A DNA stretch of 64,000 nucleotides from Phlyctochytrium arcticum (GCA_025602905.1 JAHLKI010000001.1:1674001-1738000), one strand, 5' to 3'; shown: positions 11,945 through 24,060, numbered from the stretch's first letter. Made by a program: numbers and translations. The notes: generated by a model not told the origin, from the sequence alone.

Positions 11945-12177
11945 CAAACTCGGCATCAACATACGAAAACTCCAAACTCGGCACCGCGGCCCTCCTCCAG
12001 TCCGCTCTATGGTGAAATCGCCTGCTGTTCACGCCTTGACACCTACCGGAATCGACGGGGGATGTTCTCGAACCAAGTATTGACTCGGTTATCGGCGAGG
12101 ATGGAGCAGGAACTCGATATTTTGCAACAGCGCTGTCCTGAAGAAAACCTGCCACGTGACTCTAATCACGTGATTTG
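11945..12177 (-). promoter_or_regulatory. candidate ribosomal-protein promoter elements of eL21
   Basis: Read on the plus strand, CAAACTCGGC occurs twice, at 11945-11954 and 11973-11982 (53 to 90 bases before the eL21 ATG). Two CACGTG E-boxes lie at 12153-12158 and 12167-12172, the second inside TCACGTGATTTG (12166-12177). Both the 10-mer and, inverted, the 12-mer recur upstream of uL14. E-box factors such as Cbf1 drive ribosomal protein genes in several yeasts. The 527-base interval is shared with the divergent acyltransferase gene, so the sites may serve both. Confidence 0.5.
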
Positions 12178-12419
12178 GCCTTCCGGGTGCGCCGGGTGCG
12201 GCCGGAGGGCTTGATGAGCTCACCTCTCCAAGGGCTTTTGCATCTCGAGAAGCGAGACATTGGATGGAGTGAGAAATAGCCGAAAAGTCCTTGGAGTTCT
12301 ACCGTATCGGCAAGGTATTCGACTGGACACTCATATACCCTGGATCCCTCCGGCTGCATCGTAACCTGTAGACCAAAATCGACGCGGGTGTTCTCGACCC
12401 ATTTCAGTCTGAGGCGACC

Positions 12420-14777
12420 ATGATCGACGCTTACGATGTCCTCGTGGGAGTATTTGGGTTGGCCCTGCGTGGATTTTTCAGAGAAGTGAAGACCCGAGGC
12501 TCCCACAAAGTTCCAGCTTCTGGCCCCGTCATCTTTTGTGTAGCCCCGCATGCAAACCAATTTGTTGACCCTCTGATGCTAATCACCAATTGCGGACGAC
12601 ACGTGGGTTTTCTGGCGGCGAAAAAGAGTATGGATAAGCCATACATTGGTATCCCAGCAAGAGCTGCAGGAGCTAGTATGTTTTGAGCCTGTAATATCCA
12701 ACATCCAACATTCTAATCGAAATGTTAGTCCCCGTTACGCGCCCACAAGATATTGTCTCCAAAGGAACAGGAGCGCTCAGATCAGAAGAGACATGCCCGC
12801 TGACTTTGCACGGTGTAGATTGTAAGCCCACGTTCTTCACTCACCTTCTTCATTCGTTGACCCCATCAAATAGCAAAGTTCACTCAGGAACTCCATCCTC
12901 GAGCGCTAATCAAGCTCGCAGGAGGCTTGGCGACATTGGAGGTCACGGAAGTTTTGTCGGATTCGATAGTCAAAATCAAGTCAGCAATTGAAGATCCCAA
13001 CACTTTGAGTGCCCTGGCGGCGGAGAAAGGTGTCGCTTTCAAAATTGTTCCTCATGTCGATCAAAGTGGCATGTTTGATGCTGTTACGGAGCGGTTGGAA
13101 AGAGGCGGATGTATAGGAATCTTTCCGGAAGGAGGCTCGCATGATCGCCCGGAACTTTTACCTTTGAAGGCTGGCGTCGCCCTCATGGCCCTGACTGCCA
13201 TGGCAAGGAATGCGGACCTTAACGTGCAAATCGTTCCTGTTGGTTTGAATTATTTTCACGCAGACAAGGTAATACTAGTCGTTACGTTTTGTAAAACGTC
13301 CGCCCATGAATTCCTTCATTTTCAGTTTCGATCGCGTGCGGTTATCGAGTTCGGTGATCCAATTCAAATTCCCGTTGAGCTAGTGGAGCAATACGCCAGA
13401 GGCGGAGCCGACAAGCGAACTGCATGTGGTATCTTGTTGGATACGATCGGCATCAGTCTGAAAGCTATAACAACGACGGCACCGGATTACGAAACATTAA
13501 TGGTATATTTTTTCACTATTGCCTTGTCACGCATTTATTGATCATATCGCTCCCAGGTTACACAAGCTGCTAGAAGATTGTACAAACCTTCGCACAAACA
13601 TCTCAATCTTGACCAGACGCTTGCCTTAACACGCCGCTTTACAGAGGTATGCACGAATATCACGCGCTTCGAAGTCGTTTAAGCCAACGTTTACTAGGGT
13701 TATCTTAAATACCGGAATGATCCGCGCGTGCAAGACTTGACCGCCCGCGTTTTGCAGTACAATCGCCTCCTCTCCTATTATGGCATACGTGATCACCAAG
13801 TGCAACGTACCGCAGTCAGTCGATGCTATGCGCTCACCCGACTGATAGCAAGAGCAATTGAACTCCTAGTCATTACATTTGTCGGATTTCCAGGGTAACT
13901 TCAGAATCTGACAAATTGCGTTTACCTAGTGTTTGCTAACAAAATATTATTCAGCTTTGCGTTGTCCGCTCCAGTATGGCATACGGCCCGGCGAGTAGCC
14001 TCTGCTAAAATGATTGGTACCGACCATTTGTCTCCAAAACCACGAGTATATTGCTAAACACATTTATTACAGAGGCGAAAGCAGGCTCGAACGTGAAAAT
14101 TTGGGGCAAAGACGTGGTTGCCACTTGGAAGGTCCTCACTACCCTAGTTGCGCTGCCGATTCTCTATGCATTTTATACCGTGAGTTCTACTCCAGATGCC
14201 TATAATACCTTCAAACTTACCCGATTTCACAAAGCTTTCGTCATATCTCATCGCTTACTATGTGCTGGATTTCACTCGTCGCCATAGTCTCATGATGGCA
14301 GGCCTCGTGGCCACATGGGTTCCATGCTTCATATGGGCTGCCATTCTGTGCTATGACCAATTTGCTGATATTCTAAAGTCGCTCCCTCCTTTATACCTAG
14401 CAGTTATATCCGGTTCTACCGCTCAGCCTCTCCGCGACATGCGCGAAGATTTGCAAACTCGTATCGCCAAAATCATTGAGGACATTGGTCCAGAAATTTA
14501 CGGTCCTGACTTTCAAAAATTGCGAATAGTGCGGGCTGAAGACGTCGATTACAGCTTGCGACTTGCCAAGAAGCTGGGACGAGGAGAAAACATGATCCCA
14601 AGCGATTTTCGATGGGATGAAGTGGATGAACGCGAGATTTGTGACGACGTGTTTCTGTTCCAAGATGATACCCGAGGCTTGGTCCATGGGGCGTCATCGG
14701 AAATTCGCAGACGAACTACCTCCACCTCATCTTCTTTCGAATCAATCTCTTCACTGAACTCCAGTTCCACTTTATAA
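12420..14777 (+). CDS. SCT1: Sct1/Gpt2-type glycerol-3-phosphate acyltransferase
   Basis: An ER membrane enzyme that acylates glycerol-3-phosphate (and dihydroxyacetone phosphate), the first step of glycerolipid synthesis. Nine exons (12420-12675, 12729-12821, 12874-13268, 13326-13502, 13557-13646, 13698-13894, 13955-14016, 14073-14179, 14235-14777) join in phase. The PlsC-like domain shows FFREVKTRGSHKVPASGPVI, motif I APHANQFVDPL, IPVTRPQDIVSKGTG, and motif III IGIFPEGGSHDRPELLPLKA, then VQIVPVGLNYFHADK. Hydrophobic helices follow (ELLVITFVGFP, VVATWKVLTTLVALPILYAF, YLIAYYVLDF, a GLVATWVPCFIWAAILCY pair), matching the yeast layout. The Ser/Thr-rich C-terminus may be regulatory. Assignment to Sct1 versus Gpt2 is arbitrary because these are yeast paralogues. 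Confidence 0.92.
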
Positions 14778-14990
14778 AAAAAATCTTGCATGTAGAGATT
14801 AGCACAGCTGTCACACGTAGTATCGTATCATTATAGTTCATTTCTCATAATTTAAACAAAGATTGTACAAAGTATCTCCAAAAGAAAGATAAGAAACCAA
14901 AATCAAAATCTCCACTAATCAGGGTATCATGCGTGTCAAGAATAAGATGAATGTCGACACGGAGGCGGCACTTGTTTCTAGGACAGGGTA

Positions 14991-17900
14991 TCATGACACA
15001 TGTGTGGGTCTGGAATGGTGGGAGGGTTTCCCTTCTGGGCTGTCTGGACGCTTGCATACTTTCTTGTGGCGTGCTTTCCACGCTTCCATGTATCGTGCTC
15101 GATAATCGGCCTTTTCGTACAGAATCTCGATGTTCCTGCATTTTTCATTCAGTAAACCGAAAACAGGTATAAAATTTGCGCTTAACCACTCCATACCTCT
15201 TCTGCTGTATTAATTCATTCACACGTTGCTCCGCACTGGTTCGTTCAATAAGAAGCAATTTGTCTGATTTTTTCATCAGGTTTTGCAAATCCTCCACACG
15301 CTTTTGGAAATGTGCAATCGTCTCTGCATTTCGAACGGCCTCTTCACCCAAGACCTTTGACTCGAGGGCATCCGCATGTTGTGGGCGTCGCTTTGCACTG
15401 CTGGGACTGCTTTCTCGGCTGCGATGGTGATGGGAATTTGGGTGCTGCTTTTGCAATGATTTGATGCGTTGCTCAAGATTTTGAGTATTCTCCTATAGGT
15501 AAAAAGCATGTTAAATTCAAGTGCTTCACTTCTACTATATTCCTACGAACCTTAGTTATCCTTGCAACTTCTTCGATGCGTTTGAGTTGACTTTCTTTGC
15601 TGGCAAGCTTGTCAGTCAGCTCCCTTTAAAATGAACTGTAAGAATGTAGACTATCTTGAATCAAGGTAAAAGAACAAACCTTCGGGTTCGAGAATTCTCT
15701 TTCTCCGCCTTTTCCAGAGAGGTACGGTAAAACGATATGACAGCATTCAGATTTTGGACTTTGCTCAAGACTCTTTGTTTGACCTCCTCAAAGTCTTTGC
15801 ATGCCTTGTCGTCAACCTATTGGATAAAATGTTAAGCCAGTGATCTTTCAGGACAGTAATGAGGTGTGTCTCACCTGTTCGCTGGACGGGTTTTTGAACA
15901 CATTGTTTGTGGCCAGAATGACATGCAGCTGCTGGCTCAACATCAGAATCGCAGATTCCCGGTCCTTGATGTGATTCAACAGCTTTGCTTTCGAATCCTC
16001 AAACAACTTTCGTTCTGCCGAAAAGTCTTCCTGAACGATTCGCATCGTTCCCATAGCCTCATCCACATCTCCTTGCCGACGATGTCGCTCTAGTTCTACA
16101 TCACGTAGCCGAGCGGTAAGTTCATCAATAATCTGCTGTTTTCGCTCGCGGTCCTGCTCCATCCTGCGCATCTTGCGCACATAATCCTCTGCCTCATTTT
16201 GATACTTTGCCCGTTCCGCTTCAAGGCGGCGGTACCGTTTATTCCAGTCATCAACTGCATCACTTGCCCGTTCGCGATCATTTTCAAGATTGCGTAGCTT
16301 GGTGTTGGCTTCATCCAACAGACGCTGTTTGAGGTCCCGATCCGATTCCAAGTTACGGATCCGGCTCATGAGTTGATCAAGTCCTTCTTGGCGCTTCTCG
16401 CGCTCCCGTTCCATCTCGCGCATCTTTCGTTTGGCAAATTCAAATTCTTCGCGCTTGTTTTGATGATCAAGCTCGGCATCGGCCATTTTCTTTTTCAAGG
16501 TCTCAATCATGACATTCTTATTCGACAGGTCATCCAATTCAAGTTTCTGCAAACGCTTCTCAAGCTGACTAATAATGGAGTTCTTCGCCTCCAGTTCCTA
16601 ATGGTGGGGCGGGACAATCAATAAAAAAGAAAATAGATGGCCGCAATTATGACAACACCTACCTTTTGAACGTGAGAAAGACTTGCTTCGGCCTCAGTTT
16701 GCATGCGGGCGAGTTCCTTCTTGTTGCGATTGACAACAGTTCCGGTAGTCTCAGTGGCTTCACGAAGTTGCTACGGGCGAAAAAGAACCGATCTCAGACG
16801 GAATGCATCAAACCAACGGCTCCAACTTGGACTTACCCGTTCCAAATCGTCAACTCGTTCTGCGTATCGCAGCTTTTCAGTACTAAAGCGACCTTCCAAG
16901 TTGTTCATTTCATCGCTGCCGGTAGTTCGAACGTTTTTAAGCTTCTCTTCTGCCGCTCGGAGTTTGTTGGACAGCTCCTCGACCTGCTTGTTCCACCTTT
17001 TCTGATCTTCCAAGAAGTGCTGTTCCAAATCATCGCGTTGGGCTCGGAGTTGCTCCTGGTATTCCTCACTGATGATGAGACGCTCCTTCTCCTCTGTGAC
17101 TTGGCGGACCGTAGACTCTTCTTTCCATTTGGACTCGAGGATCAAAATCGTTTTGGTATGCTGCTCGAGCTCATTTCTCAGGAAATTCATCTCCTCAGCG
17201 GTGGATTCACTGGACGCTTTCAAGGTTGCAATCTCTTCTTGGTAGACGTCCACCTCACGATGGATTTGCTCAAGAAGAGCAGTGATGTGGGCATGATCGG
17301 TTTCCAAAACTGCAGCAAGTTGACTGTTTTTGATGTCAATGTCGGCCTGGAGAGACGACACCCGTTCATTGAGAGTATCTGACACTGCCGATCGATGGGA
17401 TTCCCGGTTGTATTCAGCCAACTGACGCTCTTTGTGACTGAGCTCACCTTGAAGGGCAGACATCTCGTGCGTGAGCTGGGCAATTCGCTCCGACTGATCC
17501 GAGTATTCGGCCTCCTTCATTTCCAATTGCTCCTCGGCGGCCAGAAGGCGTTCACGCAGACCATGAACCATAGGAGAGTCAGGATCGGCTGATGGACAGC
17601 GATGGTGACGCCAGTCACGTTCTTTAGTCTCAAGTTCAGCCCGCAACGAGAAAATAATAGATTCGGCATCCCGGCGATGTTTCTGCCATTGCTCTTCCTT
17701 GGCCTCGAGCTCCGTTTTCGCGGCCAAAAGAAGGTTGGTAGACTCGCGGATCTGGTGGTGCCATTTGGCTTCATTGCTTTCCTGCTCGGCCCGGATTGAT
17801 GCCATATTAGCGGCAGAATCGCGCAATGCTTGCTGGAGCCTTTGTTCCTTGAGCTCCATTTCCGCTCGAAGAGTGGCAATGACCGTTTGCTGTTGTCCGC

Positions 17901-20900
17901 TGGATGACCCTTTGGTCGCCAGTTCCCGCATCAAGTAATCAATCTTGTGCTCCTTTTCGGTCAATTCCAAGTGTAGCTTCGTGACTTCAGCCGAGTTTCT
18001 GGAGAGCTCTTCCACTTTGCGCTCCTTGATATCGAGCTCGTGCATAATGTTCTGTAGCTTTCTCTCCTTGGCATCCAGTTCAGATCGCAAAACAGGAATC
18101 TGAGACGCATCTCGGCCCAGAAGCTGCAATTGCTTATCCTTATTCTCGAGCTCTGCTCGCAGGACCGCAACGCTGGTCAAGTCATGAGTTAGCTGTTGTA
18201 GCTTGTGTTCCTTAATGGTGACTTCGGTCTGCAGTTGCGCGACTTGGGTCAAATCCCGCGTCAACTGATGGATTTTCTGCTCTTTGGCGTCCAAGGCATT
18301 GCGCAGGTTTGCAACATCGACAGCGTTCTTGGAAAGGGTCTGCAACTGTTGCTCTTTTGCATCCAGTTCACCCCGCAAAACCAAAAACTCGGCCGAAGAT
18401 TCTCGCACATGCTGCTGCAACCGTTGCTCTTTGCCATCCAATTCAGCCCGCATACTCGCAATTTGAGCGCTAAGCGACGCGGTTTTCTCAGATCCCTTGG
18501 CAATTTCATTCTCCTTGACGACAAGCTGGGCCTTGCTCTTTTCCAACTGCTCGTCCAAGCGCCTAGAGTAGTTTAACGCATTCTCGTAGTTGGACGCAAG
18601 TTCTTTGACCTGCTCCTGAAGGCTACCCAGCTTTTTCTCCGTTTCCGCACGCGCCAAAAGTTCCTTTTTAAGATTCTCGTCATTGTTTGAACCGCGAAGC
18701 TTATGCTCTTGCAATTCATCACGGGCGGCTTGTAGAGTTTGCTTGGTCGAGTCGTGCGCAACCACTTCCGCCTTGAGCTTTGTCTTAAACTCACTGATCT
18801 GCGTGTGGAAGACTTCAATGGACCGTGTAAGCTCAGAGACCTTGACTGTGGCATCCTTCAATTGCGATTGTGAAGCCAATAGATGCTGTTGCTTATTCTT
18901 CAATTCAGCAATCGTACTCTCCAGCCCCTGCTTCTCCTCCTGAGCATTACGTAACTCGCTCGTCAGCTTTTGCACTTCCCGACTGAGTTCAGCAAGTTTG
19001 CCGTCTTTGCTCTCAGTGCGTGTGGTAGTCGTATGCAATTGTCGGTCCAGCTCAGAGATGCGCGCAATCTTTGATTGGAGCTCCTTCTCCTTGGCAGAAA
19101 GTTCCTTCTTCAAACTAATCACCGTCAAGTCATGCTCCCTGTCCCGTTCGCGCCGTGTCTTTTTCAGTTCCTCAATCTCGTGCTTCAACTTTTCCATCAG
19201 CGGGGTGGCCGGTACATTGGTCGTAACACTGGATCTCCGTGATGCGTCATTGGCAACAGACGGGGCCCGCTTCCTGGAAGTATCGGAAACCACACTAGAA
19301 CGAGTTGTATCGTCTTTAGTCAACGAAGACATTCGCTTTCGCCCAGGCTCTTTGTCCGTGGTCGCTAGCGATGAGTTTGAGACGGATGGGGCACGATGCC
19401 GAGGTGTCGTTGTTCCGGACGAAATAGATTGTCGAGGTTTTGCAGACTCCTTCTTTTCGAGCTGCTCCAACAACCGAGCAGTTTCCGCCAAGTGCAGTTT
19501 CTCCTGCTCCTGTTGAGCTTTCCTCAAAGTTTCCAGGTCCTTTCGCAGTTTATCGACAGTGGCATTCGGGACCGACGGAGTCTTTTTGATCTTGACCAGT
19601 TCATGCCGTAAACTCACAATTTCCTAAAAATACGAAAAGGGTTACTAAAAGCCACTCGCGTGAAAGTTGCAATGCGTTACAAACCTCCTGTGCTTTAGCT
19701 TTCGCCTCCTCAAGTTGCGCGTAATCTGATTTGAGTTTTTCGGCTTTGGCTTCAGCATCTTTCGCCTTTTTAGTTTCTCGGGCGAGTCGCGCATCCAATT
19801 TGGTTTCATCCTCCTCAGAAGCTTTCAGCGAGCGTTGTGGCGTATCCGGTTTGCCCTGCAATTCCTTCAATTTCTGCTCTTTGGCTTCCAACTTTTTAAC
19901 CAAATCAGCCTCCTTCAAACCCCTCGCCTTTTCAATTTGCTCAGCTTGCTCCTGGGCTTTCGTCAATTTAATCGACAACTCGCGAATCTTTTCATGGTCC
20001 TTTTCCAGCGTCTTGGTCAGTTCAGCTTCCTTGACTTGCGCAGCCCGTTTACTCTTTTCGGCCTGCACAAGTTTCTCCTGCACTTCGTCAAGTTTGGACA
20101 TGGCATCTTTACTTTTCTGCGATTCCTTGGTCAGTTTGAGCTTAAGTTCTTCCTCCTTCTTGCCAACATTCTGGCGATCAGACTTCTCAGACTCCTTTCG
20201 AGCCCGCTCAGCTTTCTGTACCGCCTCCCGAGCCACTCGTCGCTCCTCCTCCAGTTTTTTATTAAACTCATTCTCTTTGAGCACGGCAGCTTTCTCGAGT
20301 TGGACAACCTGCTCCTGGGTTTTTTGGAGCTTGTTTTGGGCTTCACGGAGTTTACGCGCATCCTCTTCATGCCGTTTCTCAGATTCCGCTTCCCGTTTCG
20401 CTTTAGCCCGTTCAAGCTGCTCAATCTGGTCCTGTGCTTTCTTGAGTTTGTCCAATGTTTCCTTCAATTTGGCGCTTTCTTTTCCTAGGCGCTTGCCCAG
20501 TTCCTCTTCGCCAGCAACATGGGACCGATTCAACTGCGAGATTTGGTGTTGTGCTTTCGTCAACTCATCCGTCACGGATCGAAGTTTTTTACGTTCATCT
20601 TCCAACGACCGAGCCAGCTCCTTTTCCTTCTCGTTCGCCCGGGTCGCGCCCTCTTTAGAGAGAACAGTAATCTCATTCTGGAGTTTCTGGTGCTCCCGTT
20701 CCATACTCGCATGAGCAACGCGTAACTTCTCAAACTGTTTCTGATACAGCCATCGTTGTGTCTCAATATGCGCAAGGTCTTTAGGCGTGATCGAAAATGC
20801 GCGTTCTTCATAATAAATCCGCAATTTCAAATCGAAATTTTCTTTCCGGAGTTCATCAATGACTTGATGTCGCCGCTTTTCCGTCATATCCTTTGGATCT

Positions 20901-21874
20901 CCCACAAACGGGTCTCGTTCGGGAAAGCGTTGATATAAATCTTCTTTCCACCAATCCGTCACGTCGGATTCTTTGTAATGGTCTTTGACGTCGGGGGGCA
21001 TGGGGTACTCTACAATTTCAATTTTAGAGCTCTTCTTTTTAAACGTGGCTTGTCCTTCCTCAGTCTCGGTGGTGAATGGGTGGGGGTCAACTTCTTTGCC
21101 GTCAGGCTCGAGAAAGCCGTTTTTGATGTACCGTTGGCGCTCTTCTTCAGTCCGAGGAAGATAATTTTCCTCGTCATCTGCAAGAGTTTGCTGATGGGGA
21201 GGTTTTTTGCCTTGAAAGGGTCGGCCTGTCGGCGTTATTTCATCCGCCTCCTCCAGATCGCGGGACTCTTGAACCGTTTCCAGCTTTGATTCATAGTCAA
21301 CGTCCTCGTCCAAAGCCGGTTGTGGGTCTCCATCATCCTCATAGGACCCATCATACTCTTCGCTCCCATCTTCATCGGGAAGCACAAATTCAACTGTCCG
21401 GTGAACCACAGGTGGTTGTTGTGAATTATAACTGTCTTCCGCTAAACTATACTCGGTATGTTTCCGCACATCTTGAAAATCCGCATTGGTCCCAAACGAC
21501 AATTCAAACGGGGAATCATTGGCCGGATCAAAGCCTTGGAAGGACTGTTCATCCTCTTCTGAATCAGGGACATTGACACGCGACAGGATTTCTTCTGGAG
21601 TTTGCCCCTGTTGGCGAGCATACGACGCGAGTGACATTGCATCGCCAAACACCTGCATCCGTTTCGCGCTTTTGTCGCTTTTGGAGCCGGTGCTTTTTGC
21701 GGTGGCGGGGATGGATTCTTGGGGTGGAGCGGATTTGTTGGGGGTATGGGGACGGCTATCGAACAATCCGTCATCTTCCATATTGGCAAGAAAGTCCGGA
21801 ACCTGCTCGTCGAGAATGCTATCTTCTTCGGCAAACGTGAAGATGGGTGAAGTAGGGGGAGAGTCGTGTGCCAT
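14991..21874 (-). CDS. giant coiled-coil protein with centrosomin-type CM1 motif
   Basis: Eight exons (19685-21874, 16837-19623, 16663-16770, 15875-16597, 15680-15816, 15551-15623, 15197-15492, 14991-15135) join in phase to about 2,152 residues. The N-terminal 320 residues are acidic and disordered, starting MAHDSPPTSPIFTF. Near residues 330-360, HQVIDELRKENFDLKLRIYY is a clear CM1/Cnn_1N motif, the segment by which Spc110, Mto1, Pcp1, centrosomin and CDK5RAP2 bind and activate gamma-tubulin complexes. Nearly all the rest is predicted coiled coil, rich in K, E, Q and L, with a Ser/Arg-rich break near 770-850 and a strict 24/25-residue repeat (17598-18453). The likely role is a microtubule-nucleation scaffold at the centrosome, basal body or spindle pole. 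I used the ATG at 21874. The family is supported by CM1 only; no C-terminal CM2 or PACT motif is evident. Confidence 0.85.
17598..18453 (-). repeat. tandem 24/25-residue coiled-coil repeat inside the CM1 protein
   Basis: The protein repeats a unit of the form LRxELxxKExxLQxLxxD with a strict period. Four adjacent units starting LRGELDAKEQQLQ, LRNALDAKEQKIHQ, LQTEVTIKEHKLQQ and LRAELENKDKQLQ are 24 residues each. A later set starting LRAEMELKEQRLQQ, IRAEQESNEAKWHH and AKTELEAKEEQWQK is 25 each. These lengths differ from heptad multiples and imply regular stammers and hendecads along the coil. Confidence 0.85.
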
Positions 21875-22119
21875 TACAGTGCCATGTGTGGGAAGCTTAG
21901 TGTGTGTCTCCACACCTTTTGCTTCGTAAGTTAGTCGACAAGGTACAGCGTTTGGTCTCTCCTTGTTTTGTCGGTCAATTTACCGTCGGCACTGTCGGGC
22001 CATGAGCCAGATCTTGATTAGGTAATCGTCCAGACTGGCGGACCTTCGGAGAATTTTCATAGATTTCATTCACACATAAAGGACCCCCAATAAATACAAT
22101 ACAAAGACATATGTCATTC

Positions 22120-23192
22120 CTACATCCTCCGCTTCTCCTTCTTGACAGTCCGTTTCTTCTCCTTTTCGCGCTCGGCCTTTTGTTTCTCCTGCATTGCTTT
22201 TAGCTGCACTTGTTGGCGTTGATGTTCTGTTTGCGCCGCCAGCTTCTTGGCCTGTTCTTGAAGTCGGACAGTCCTGTAAACAAATTGTTAATACACATGT
22301 CGATAATCTCCAACTCAGATCCCACATACTCTGCATTCACGTTTCGTTCCAGTAATGGATCGCCTTTTTAAAGATCTTAGAACAGTGGTAGATTGGTTGT
22401 CCATTTCTGGTCAACTTACCGGGGCCTGCTCGTTTATCTTTTGATGAGACCTTCCCTTTCACCAGAGATGGAGGTTGTGATGGGTTCTCCGACTCATCGC
22501 CTTCAGCCTCATACCCATACTAAAATGTCCCATTTAACACATGACCAATCAAGGCTTTCTGACCAAGAACATACCTGGGACAACAAGTAGCTCCGCATAG
22601 CCTGCTCCTCCGCCGAAAGCTCTTGTTTGCTTTTTGTATGGTTGTCGTCATGCGTGTCGCTCTTCAACGCCTCCAAATCCCTACCTACACAACGACGACT
22701 GATTATAAACAAATGCTTTCTCGAACGAAACAGTTTTAGAACTCACTTCGTTGAGCTGCCAATGCCCTCACCCGCTCTTCCAACATCTCCTTCTGCTTCT
22801 TGACTTTGGACTCGGCATTCTTCTTCAGGAGCTCCGTTACAAGATCATCCACTGGTTCATTCTACGCGTTCGTAATCAGTTCCCAGGTTCAGAGGGTTCA
22901 TATATAGTCGGTTCTTACAGCGCTTTCAGCTAGGAACTCGGTAATGACATCTTTTCGTTCTTCCTCTTCTATTGAGTCCTGCGGTCGTCGGTCAGTAAAT
23001 GGTTTCCTATATTCCTTTTGCTTGTTTCTGCAAACCTCAAGGCAAAGCTGAACGATATATTCCGAAAATGTCTACTTGAGAATGTCAAACCATGTGCCAG
23101 CTGCCCGTGACTGTATACAAGAATACTTCGTCTTCAATTCCTAGCCCGGCTAGGCTGCTTGCCAACCAATCACCCCACTCCACCTGCTCCAT
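22120..23192 (-). CDS. CCDC43: CCDC43-family protein
   Basis: Seven exons (23091-23192, 22919-22978, 22747-22861, 22575-22684, 22420-22519, 22330-22363, 22120-22273) yield 224 residues, the same length as human CCDC43. The N-terminus EQVEWGDWLASSLAGLGIED aligns with the human FESWLEGRLEALGVD segment. Next come the acidic EEEERKDVITEFLAES region, a SAEEQAMRSYLLSQYGYE match to the human EEEKQRKAALLAQYAD segment, PLLERNVNAETV, and a Lys/Arg-rich C-terminal coiled coil ending KEKKRTVKKEKRRM. The function of the family is poorly defined. The first intron junction (donor after the ATG codon at 23091-23093) was chosen by alignment and is the least certain. The start is 184 bases from that of a divergent membrane-protein gene. 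Confidence 0.85.
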
Positions 23193-23376
23193 AATTGCGG
23201 TAGAGTTCTCACAGAGCTCGTCAAAAGTTTGGAAAGTTCAACATTTTTGTGTCATGTCCTGATCCCCATGGCAACGGACATTGAATCCACAGCCGCTGCT
23301 TGTCAAGTTTCTCCGATTTTGCCTTGGTCAGAGTTGGTCTCCACACACAACGAAACATTGTGGAAAGTCTTGCCAC

Positions 23377-24060
23377 ATGACTCTGTCTAGTCATCAACAG
23401 ATTGCCATTACAGCTGCTGCTGCCGGCTTCGCAACCGTCGCTCTATTGGTGCTCGGCCCACTTTCCCAAGATCGAACGGTGAAAGTCACAAAGCGGAAAC
23501 TGGAAACACCTCCATCCCCGTCACTCGGGTCGGCTGCACCATTGAGTGCCTCCTGGAGCTTTGTCGATCAATCCACCAGTGCCCTCGTTGAAGCCGCCAA
23601 TACGTTCCGGGCCCGAGAACATGCCGAACGCATATTTACCGAACTCGTAGATCCCGAAACGTACTATGAAGTGACCCGTCAGCCCGAATTTGGTGTGGAG
23701 GTGATTGGGCGATCATCGGGCCACACGCGGTTCATAAGGAAACGACGATCCCGGCAGTCTCGCGGGCAGCGAATTACGATTTCTCGGACGTTTGGTGAAG
23801 ATGAGAATGGCCCCAATCAGAGCAAGTCCTACTTTATTGTCGATGAGTTTAAAGTCTTTAATACTCAGGTGCGGATCCGGCATTTATTGTATCTAGAGGA
23901 TGGGGATGTGCCGTCTGTTACTATTGAGGTGCAAGTTGATACAAGTGGTCCCCCTGTTTCGGCATGGATCATTGGCCGGCGATACTTTGATCAGGTCTCG
24001 GGTGTCGGCAACGCAGTGGAACTTCGATGGGATGGAAAGACCCCAGTTGGCACACCGTAG
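23377..24060 (+). CDS. hypothetical protein with N-terminal membrane anchor
   Basis: A single-exon frame of 227 residues that I do not recognise. Starting at the ATG at 23377 it has an N-terminal hydrophobic segment, ITAAAAGFATVALLVLGPL (about residues 10-28), followed by a basic stretch, a Pro/Ser-rich linker and a soluble region with alternating hydrophobic strands (YFIVDEFKVF, VRIRHLLYL, SVTIEVQVD). The layout suits a single-pass protein of the ER or mitochondrial membrane with a beta-rich domain. The frame is open a further 96 bases upstream, but without a better ATG. It is divergent from CCDC43. Confidence 0.6.
   Translation: MTLSSHQQIAITAAAAGFATVALLVLGPLSQDRTVKVTKRKLETPPSPSLGSAAPLSASWSFVDQSTSALVEAANTFRAREHAERIFTELVDPETYYEVTRQPEFGVEVIGRSSGHTRFIRKRRSRQSRGQRITISRTFGEDENGPNQSKSYFIVDEFKVFNTQVRIRHLLYLEDGDVPSVTIEVQVDTSGPPVSAWIIGRRYFDQVSGVGNAVELRWDGKTPVGTP

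Noticed and set aside
19731..20714. 327-codon open frame on the plus strand
   Set aside because: It is antisense to the CM1 coiled-coil exon; Ser/Phe/Leu-rich composition is the mirror of Lys/Glu-rich codons, and there is no domain.
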